Assembly (NCBI RefSeq): GCF_013911645.1
Contig: NZ_JACESV010000002.1
Location: 248,001 to 312,000, forward strand
Reading direction: 5' to 3'
From: Allomuricauda sp.
GTDB lineage: Bacteria > Bacteroidota > Bacteroidia > Flavobacteriales > Flavobacteriaceae
Length of the DNA: 64,000 nucleotides
This document shows, in pieces, positions 60,016 through 64,000 of the stretch; within the stretch, counting starts at the first letter, position 1, and the number at the start of each line of letters is the position of its first letter. The translations under genes and the position numbers were made by a program. The notes beneath the pieces were generated by a model. It had not been told where the DNA came from. It ran no database searches and saw only the letters and a program-made list of their open reading frames with translations.

Positions 60016-61812
60016 ATGAAATTTACCCTTTCTTTTCTAGCACTATTTACCGGGCTATGGATGACGGCCCAAACGAATACTTACAAAATTTCCTTTGACA
60101 ATGCCGTCCATCACGAAGCAGTTGTTGAAGCTACTTTTCCCGACTTAACTTCGGATACCGTGGAGTTTCGGATGAGCAGGACCTCCCCTGGACGCTATGC
60201 ACTTCATGAATTCGCCAAAAACGTTTACGGATTTGAGGCTACGGACAGTAAAGGAAACGCTTTGACCGTTACCCGTCCCAACCCCTACGCCTGGGAGGTC
60301 AGCGGACATGATGGCACCATCAACATCAAATACATTTTGTTTGCCAACCGTGGTGGGGGCACCTATTCGCAAGTGGATGAAACACATGCCCACCTAAATA
60401 TTCCAGCAACCTTCATGTTTGCACCTGAATTGAGCGAGCGCAAGATTGAAGTGACCTTTAACGCCCGTGAAGATTTGGATTGGAAAGTGGCAACGCAGCT
60501 TCCTTTGGTCTCGGGCACTACCTATTCGGCCCCGAACCTTTATTATTTTATGGACAGCCCTACGGAGATCAGCAACTACATGCTGCGATCTTTTGAGGTG
60601 GACGGAAAAACCATCAACCTTGCTCTGCACCACAACGGAACCGAAGCAGAGGCCGATGAATATTTTGAAAAGGTGAAAAAGGTAGTGCTGGCGGAAAAAG
60701 AGGTTTACGACGAACTTCCTGATTTTGATTATGGGAATTACACCTTTCTTGCCTGTTATATCCCCAATGCCTCTGGTGATGGTATGGAACATCGCAACTC
60801 TACTATATTGACCAGTACCCGTAGCTTGGCCGATGGAGGTATGGAACGTAATATCGGGACGGTATCCCACGAATTTTTTCATGCGTGGAACGTGGAGCGT
60901 ATTCGCCCCAAAAGTTTGGAGCCTTTTGACTTTGAGGCGGCCAATATGAGCGGTGCACTTTGGTTTGCCGAAGGCTTTACCAGTTACTACACCAATTTGA
61001 TTTTGTGTAGGGCGGAGCTTATTTCGTCCAAAGAATATGTGGAAGGTTTGGCGGGTACTTTCAACTATGTTTGGAATTCTCCTGCACGGCAGTTCTTCAA
61101 TCCTATTGAAATGAGTTACCAAGCTCCATTTGTGGATGCGGCTACCTCGGTAGACCCGGTTAATCGTGAGAATATGTTTATTTCCTATTATTCCTACGGA
61201 AGTGTTTTAGGTTTGGCTTTGGATCTTTCTTTAAGGGAAAAAGGACTGAATCTGGATGATTTTATGAAACTGGTTTGGAACAAATACGGTGCAATCGAAA
61301 TTCCGTATACCATCCAAAATCTTCATGATGCCTTGAACGAGTATGCGGGAGACGCATTTGGAGATGATTTCTTCAACAATTACATCTACAAAAGCAATAT
61401 GCCCGATTATAAATCGCTAATGGAATCTGTGGGCGTTGTGTTGGAACAACCTGAGACTTCACCCTATTTTGGGGCGTATGTTACCATGAGTGCGGATAAA
61501 TCTGGCTATATGATTCTCAGAAACACAAAAATGGGGAGTCCGGCATACAAGGCTGGTCTGGATAATGGGGATGTAATTTTAAGCATCAATGACAAACCTT
61601 TCACAGAAGAGCAATCTTTTAATGATTACTTAAAACAGTTTACGATAGGTGAAATTTTAACCGTCAACTTTACCCGATATGGCGAGCAAAAATCCACGGA
61701 ACTGGTATTAACACCCAACCCTGATTATTCTTTTAGTTTGATGGAGGACAAGGATAAAAAACCGTCCAAAAAGATGCTGGAACAGCGCAAAGGGTGGCTC
61801 AAAGTGGAATAG
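60016..61812 (+). CDS. M61 family metallopeptidase with PDZ domain
   Basis: 598 residues. Signal peptide (FLALFTGLWMTAQ), N-terminal beta domain (~20-220), catalytic zinc site VSHEFFHAWNVERIRP with the Glu ligand in GALWFAEGFTSYY, and a PDZ domain at ~480-565 (MILRNTKMGSPAYKAGLDNGDVILSIND). This is the glycyl-aminopeptidase family, periplasmic. It is directly followed, with no gap, by a GNAT gene. Confidence 0.93.
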   Translation: MKFTLSFLALFTGLWMTAQTNTYKISFDNAVHHEAVVEATFPDLTSDTVEFRMSRTSPGRYALHEFAKNVYGFEATDSKGNALTVTRPNPYAWEVSGHDGTINIKYILFANRGGGTYSQVDETHAHLNIPATFMFAPELSERKIEVTFNAREDLDWKVATQLPLVSGTTYSAPNLYYFMDSPTEISNYMLRSFEVDGKTINLALHHNGTEAEADEYFEKVKKVVLAEKEVYDELPDFDYGNYTFLACYIPNASGDGMEHRNSTILTSTRSLADGGMERNIGTVSHEFFHAWNVERIRPKSLEPFDFEAANMSGALWFAEGFTSYYTNLILCRAELISSKEYVEGLAGTFNYVWNSPARQFFNPIEMSYQAPFVDAATSVDPVNRENMFISYYSYGSVLGLALDLSLREKGLNLDDFMKLVWNKYGAIEIPYTIQNLHDALNEYAGDAFGDDFFNNYIYKSNMPDYKSLMESVGVVLEQPETSPYFGAYVTMSADKSGYMILRNTKMGSPAYKAGLDNGDVILSINDKPFTEEQSFNDYLKQFTIGEILTVNFTRYGEQKSTELVLTPNPDYSFSLMEDKDKKPSKKMLEQRKGWLKVE

Positions 61813-62340
61813 ATGGTCGTTTACAAACAAGCGGAATCTTTGAAGGAACTAGAGCAGATTCTAGACCTTCAGCAGCGTAATTTACCCAAAAATATAAGTC
61901 AAGAGGAAAGCACAAAAGAAGGTTTTGTGACTGTGGAACACACCTTGGGCCTTCTAAAATCCATGAACGATGTGTGCGGACACATCGTTGCGATGGATGA
62001 AGGTCAAGTTGTGGGTTACGCCCTCTCCATGCACCCCCAATTTGCTGAGGATATCGAGGTGCTTCGTCCCATGTTCCTTGAAATTGATAAAGTTCTTAAA
62101 GGCAAGAGAAATTACATGGTGATGGGACAAATTTGCGTGGCCAAAAGCCATCGGGGACAGGGTGTTTTCCGAAAGTTGTATCAAACCATGAAAGAAAAAT
62201 TGCCCGAGGGCTTTGATACCATTGTTACCGAAGTGGATGGAAAAAACAATAGATCTTTGACCGCGCACGCAGCGATTGGGTTTAAAACCTTGACCATATA
62301 CCATTCGAGTGAAAAAGAATGGCACATTATTAGTTTGTAA
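61813..62340 (+). CDS. GNAT family N-acetyltransferase
   Basis: 175 residues. Acetyl-CoA-binding core QICVAKSHRGQGVFRKLYQTMKEKLPEGF near residue 100, with the R/Q-x-x-G-x-G/V pyrophosphate loop; YALSMHPQF and VTEVDGKNNRSLTAHAAIGFKTL complete the fold. Substrate unknown. ATG 61813 abuts the M61 stop, so the two are one transcript. Confidence 0.88.
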   Translation: MVVYKQAESLKELEQILDLQQRNLPKNISQEESTKEGFVTVEHTLGLLKSMNDVCGHIVAMDEGQVVGYALSMHPQFAEDIEVLRPMFLEIDKVLKGKRNYMVMGQICVAKSHRGQGVFRKLYQTMKEKLPEGFDTIVTEVDGKNNRSLTAHAAIGFKTLTIYHSSEKEWHIISL

Positions 62341-62413
62341 TAAGTAATCTTTACAAATGGATTTTGGTTATCAAAGTAGGCTATAAATTAAACTCTGTTC
62401 CTAGCCACCTTCG

Positions 62414-62471
62414 CTGGCGCAAGCATCATGCTTGTGCCGTCACTGAAGTTTCTATTTTAAACTCCAACCAT
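62414..62471 (-). repeat. REP-like hairpin element, solo copy
   Basis: 58 bp, nearly identical to the element that overlaps the RAYT 3' end at 63409-63466: GGCGCAAGCA-TCA-TGCTTGTGCC hairpin, then CACT.AAG.TTCTAT and TTAAACTCCAACCAT. In the minus reading it begins with the equivalent of the RAYT terminal codons. It lies in the gap between gnat and xre. Confidence 0.75.
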
Positions 62472-62485
62472 AAAAGTAAAAAAGG

Positions 62486-62725
62486 TTACTCCCCAAACAA
62501 GAACAACTCATGCAACTGAACCTTGAGGGCCTTGGCTATTCGGTTAAGGGTAACAAGGCTGGTATTCCTCTCGGCACGCTCTATTCTTCCAATTTGATTT
62601 TTGGTCAAGTCTGCCTCAATCGAAAGTTGGAATTGAGACATTCCACTCTCTTTACGAAGTTGTCGGATTTTTTTACCAACAACTCCCATCACTTCCATAT
62701 CTTCTTTTGTGTATTCTTTGAGCAC
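62486..62725 (-). CDS. Xre-family helix-turn-helix regulator
   Basis: 79 residues; the HTH spans KIRQLRKESGMSQFQLSIEADLTKNQIGRIERAERNTSLVTLNRIAKALKV. It is a short single-domain Xre-type DNA-binding protein. No partner gene or toxin is clearly next to it. Divergent from a gene of unknown function; the REP-like element lies just downstream. Confidence 0.88.
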   Translation of the reverse strand: MLKEYTKEDMEVMGVVGKKIRQLRKESGMSQFQLSIEADLTKNQIGRIERAERNTSLVTLNRIAKALKVQLHELFLFGE

Positions 62726-62767
62726 ATGCCAATTTGACTATTGTTTGATAAAAAATAGACACCCACG

Positions 62768-63274
62768 ATGGGGTATTTTAATTATTTTTTCATATCATTG
62801 CTTAAGAAATTGCAGCAAACCCCTTCTGTAATCCTTTTGACAATGGCCGACATACATGTATTGGGGGAAATCAGGCATTTTCTAAACCAAACCCCGGTTA
62901 CCACTTTGGAGCTAACATTTTCCTCCCTGGAAATCCACTCTGTTTTTAACGACAGATTGCTCCATGAGCTTACCAAGCCAAATGGCAAGATTCGTATCTA
63001 TTACCAAAAACAACCAGAATCGGCCCAGATGGAAGTATTGGACAACCTGGTCTTTCAATTTTCTTTTGGTTTTATTTTACCCAATACAGCAACTGTTTAC
63101 CAAAGTAATATGCTGCACCTTCCAAGACCGTTGATGGATGGTAACCTATTATTGGATGCGGAGCAACTACTCTTGGAATTTATGATTCACACTCCAAACA
63201 AAGAGCACAAAATACTTGTAAAACATCGCTACACCCATATAGTGGAGATAAGTAAAGCCTTGCCACACCCTTGA
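62768..63274 (+). CDS. Protein of unknown function (168 aa)
   Basis: 168 residues, or ~143 if it starts at the ATG at 62843 (MADIHVLGEIRHFLNQ). The N-terminal 20 residues are hydrophobic and could be an artefact of an early start. The rest is a plain alpha-beta pattern (TTLELTFSSLEIHSVFNDRLLHELTKPNGKIRIYYQKQPES, LLLDAEQLLLEFMIH) with no signal, no cysteines and no recognised motif. It lies between xre and the RAYT region, in what may be accessory DNA. Confidence 0.5.
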   Translation: MGYFNYFFISLLKKLQQTPSVILLTMADIHVLGEIRHFLNQTPVTTLELTFSSLEIHSVFNDRLLHELTKPNGKIRIYYQKQPESAQMEVLDNLVFQFSFGFILPNTATVYQSNMLHLPRPLMDGNLLLDAEQLLLEFMIHTPNKEHKILVKHRYTHIVEISKALPHP

Positions 63275-63334
63275 CCTAACATGAAAAGCCACGAACTAAA
63301 CGGCCATGGCCTCCCATTTTTACTGTTACTCATC

Positions 63335-63466
63335 ATCAACGGCACGAGCCTAGAGGCTCGCGCTAGCGAATGACCATCAAAAATACTAATACCCGAAGTC
63401 TCCTCTCGTTGGCGCAAGCATCATGCTTGTGCCTTCACTAAGCTTCTATATTAAACTCCAACCATT
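63335..63466 (-). repeat. REP-like hairpins at the 3' end of the RAYT gene
   Basis: Two dyads. One (63341-63358) pairs CGAGCC with GGCTCG around TAGA. The other (63411-63433) is GGCGCAAGCA-TCA-TGCTTGTGCC, followed by a segment that includes the RAYT stop and is repeated at 62414-62471. This is the usual arrangement of REP sequences beside a RAYT gene. Confidence 0.75.
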
Positions 63467-64000
63467 ATTATCTATTTTCAATACTGTTTCATCTTCGGCA
63501 TAGTTCCTTGCACTGCTGTATTTCCAATCCACTGTATCTGTCACAAAACCTGCTTCTACGGGATTGTTGTGTATGTAGTCTATCTTTTGCTGTATAACCC
63601 TATCACTCCATAGCTCTATTGGTTTGTTGTGCTGTTGCCAAAATTGGTACTGCTTCACATTACTTTTCTTCTTTCCTGCCCTTTCAAACATTTCCAATAG
63701 CCATTCCTTTCGACTTTCCTGTGGGTTTTCGGCAATTGTCCGTATCAATTTTCGGGACGTATAACCTTTGAAATCCCTTATCAATCCGGATGGATCTCCC
63801 ACTGCTGACCTGAAAACCAAATGTACATGACTGGGCATAAAACAATAGGCAAACACTTCCATTCCCTTTTCTGCCCGGCAATAGTTAATGCTTTGTTCCA
63901 AAACATTAAAATAAATCTGTCTGGTAAACACATCAATCCAATACACCGTTGCAAAGCTTATAAAGTAAACTGCCTCCTGATTATGGAACTTGTGTTTACG
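63446..64000 (-). CDS. REP-associated tyrosine transposase (RAYT), 5' end outside window
   Basis: At least 185 residues; the frame is open to the window edge, with RKHKFHNQEAVYFISFATVYWIDVF before the first internal start, the normal RAYT N terminus. Y1-type motifs: CFMPSHVHLVF (HUH metal site), then WKYSSARNY near the C terminus with the expected nucleophile region, and HNNPVEAGFV. RAYTs cut and join ssDNA at REP hairpins. The last codons overlap the REP-like element, which is present again 1 kb away. Confidence 0.9.
   Translation of the reverse strand, partial: RKHKFHNQEAVYFISFATVYWIDVFTRQIYFNVLEQSINYCRAEKGMEVFAYCFMPSHVHLVFRSAVGDPSGLIRDFKGYTSRKLIRTIAENPQESRKEWLLEMFERAGKKKSNVKQYQFWQQHNKPIELWSDRVIQQKIDYIHNNPVEAGFVTDTVDWKYSSARNYAEDETVLKIDNNGWSLI

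Overview
The window comes from a Flavobacteriaceae chromosome, probably an Allomuricauda/Muricauda-like marine genus (an inference). The evidence is the gliding genes gldD and gldE next to ssb and mutY, many TonB-dependent receptors, promoters of the Bacteroidota type (TTG, then TAnnTTTG), few Shine-Dalgarno sites, frequent TTG/GTG starts, and conserved gene orders such as ftsX-DUF3098-uppP-truB and rplU-rpmA. Base composition is moderately AT-rich. No rRNA, tRNA, CRISPR array or prophage was seen. Both ends cut a gene.

Layout. 1-4 kb: end of a saccharopine-dehydrogenase-like gene, an Lrp regulator, ferritin, a zinc membrane protease and alanine dehydrogenase. 4.2-7.6 kb: leuS, much longer than normal because of three in-frame insertions, one carrying a complete DUF559 nuclease domain between C-rich inverted repeats. 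7.7-11.8 kb: ftsX, DUF3098, uppP, truB, a TonB-like protein and a thioredoxin-like protein. 12-17.2 kb: a tetR-abc-hlyD-tolC export operon whose ABC ATPase has lost every catalytic motif. 17.2-22.4 kb: tag, aat, DUF3127, a histidine kinase, HIT, greA and a lipoprotein. 22.4-29.8 kb: a thiamine-type TonB receptor under a TPP riboswitch; a hybrid kinase and an NtrC-type regulator, convergent and overlapping; and a small secreted protein with a candidate sigma-54 promoter and phased upstream repeats. 29.8-33.4 kb: DUF4301, NadR-type kinase, PnuC, a thiamine-binding-like protein and a phosphopantetheinyl transferase. 33.5-41.8 kb: ahcY, a lipoprotein, D-threonine-aldolase-like enzyme, rpmA, rplU, DUF4199 and a pair of M16 peptidases. 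41.9-51.4 kb: a copper-type TonB receptor with a Cys-containing partner, gldD, gldE, ssb, mutY, HU, a 29-residue AURKAIP1/COX24-like protein, rng and recX. 51.4-59.8 kb: a cupin/JmjC protein, a TonB receptor divergent from a MocR regulator lacking the PLP lysine, two glycosyltransferases and DUF2007. 60-64 kb: M61 peptidase, GNAT, an Xre regulator, an unknown gene and a REP-associated tyrosine transposase (RAYT) with REP-like hairpins.

Most of the window is housekeeping. The points most worth following are the nuclease-bearing insertion in leuS with a second, solo copy of the same type of repeat; the degenerate ABC protein in an otherwise intact tripartite exporter; the linked kinase / NtrC / sigma-54 / secreted-protein circuit; the TPP riboswitch with a possible alternative pairing; and three families of dispersed palindromic repeats.
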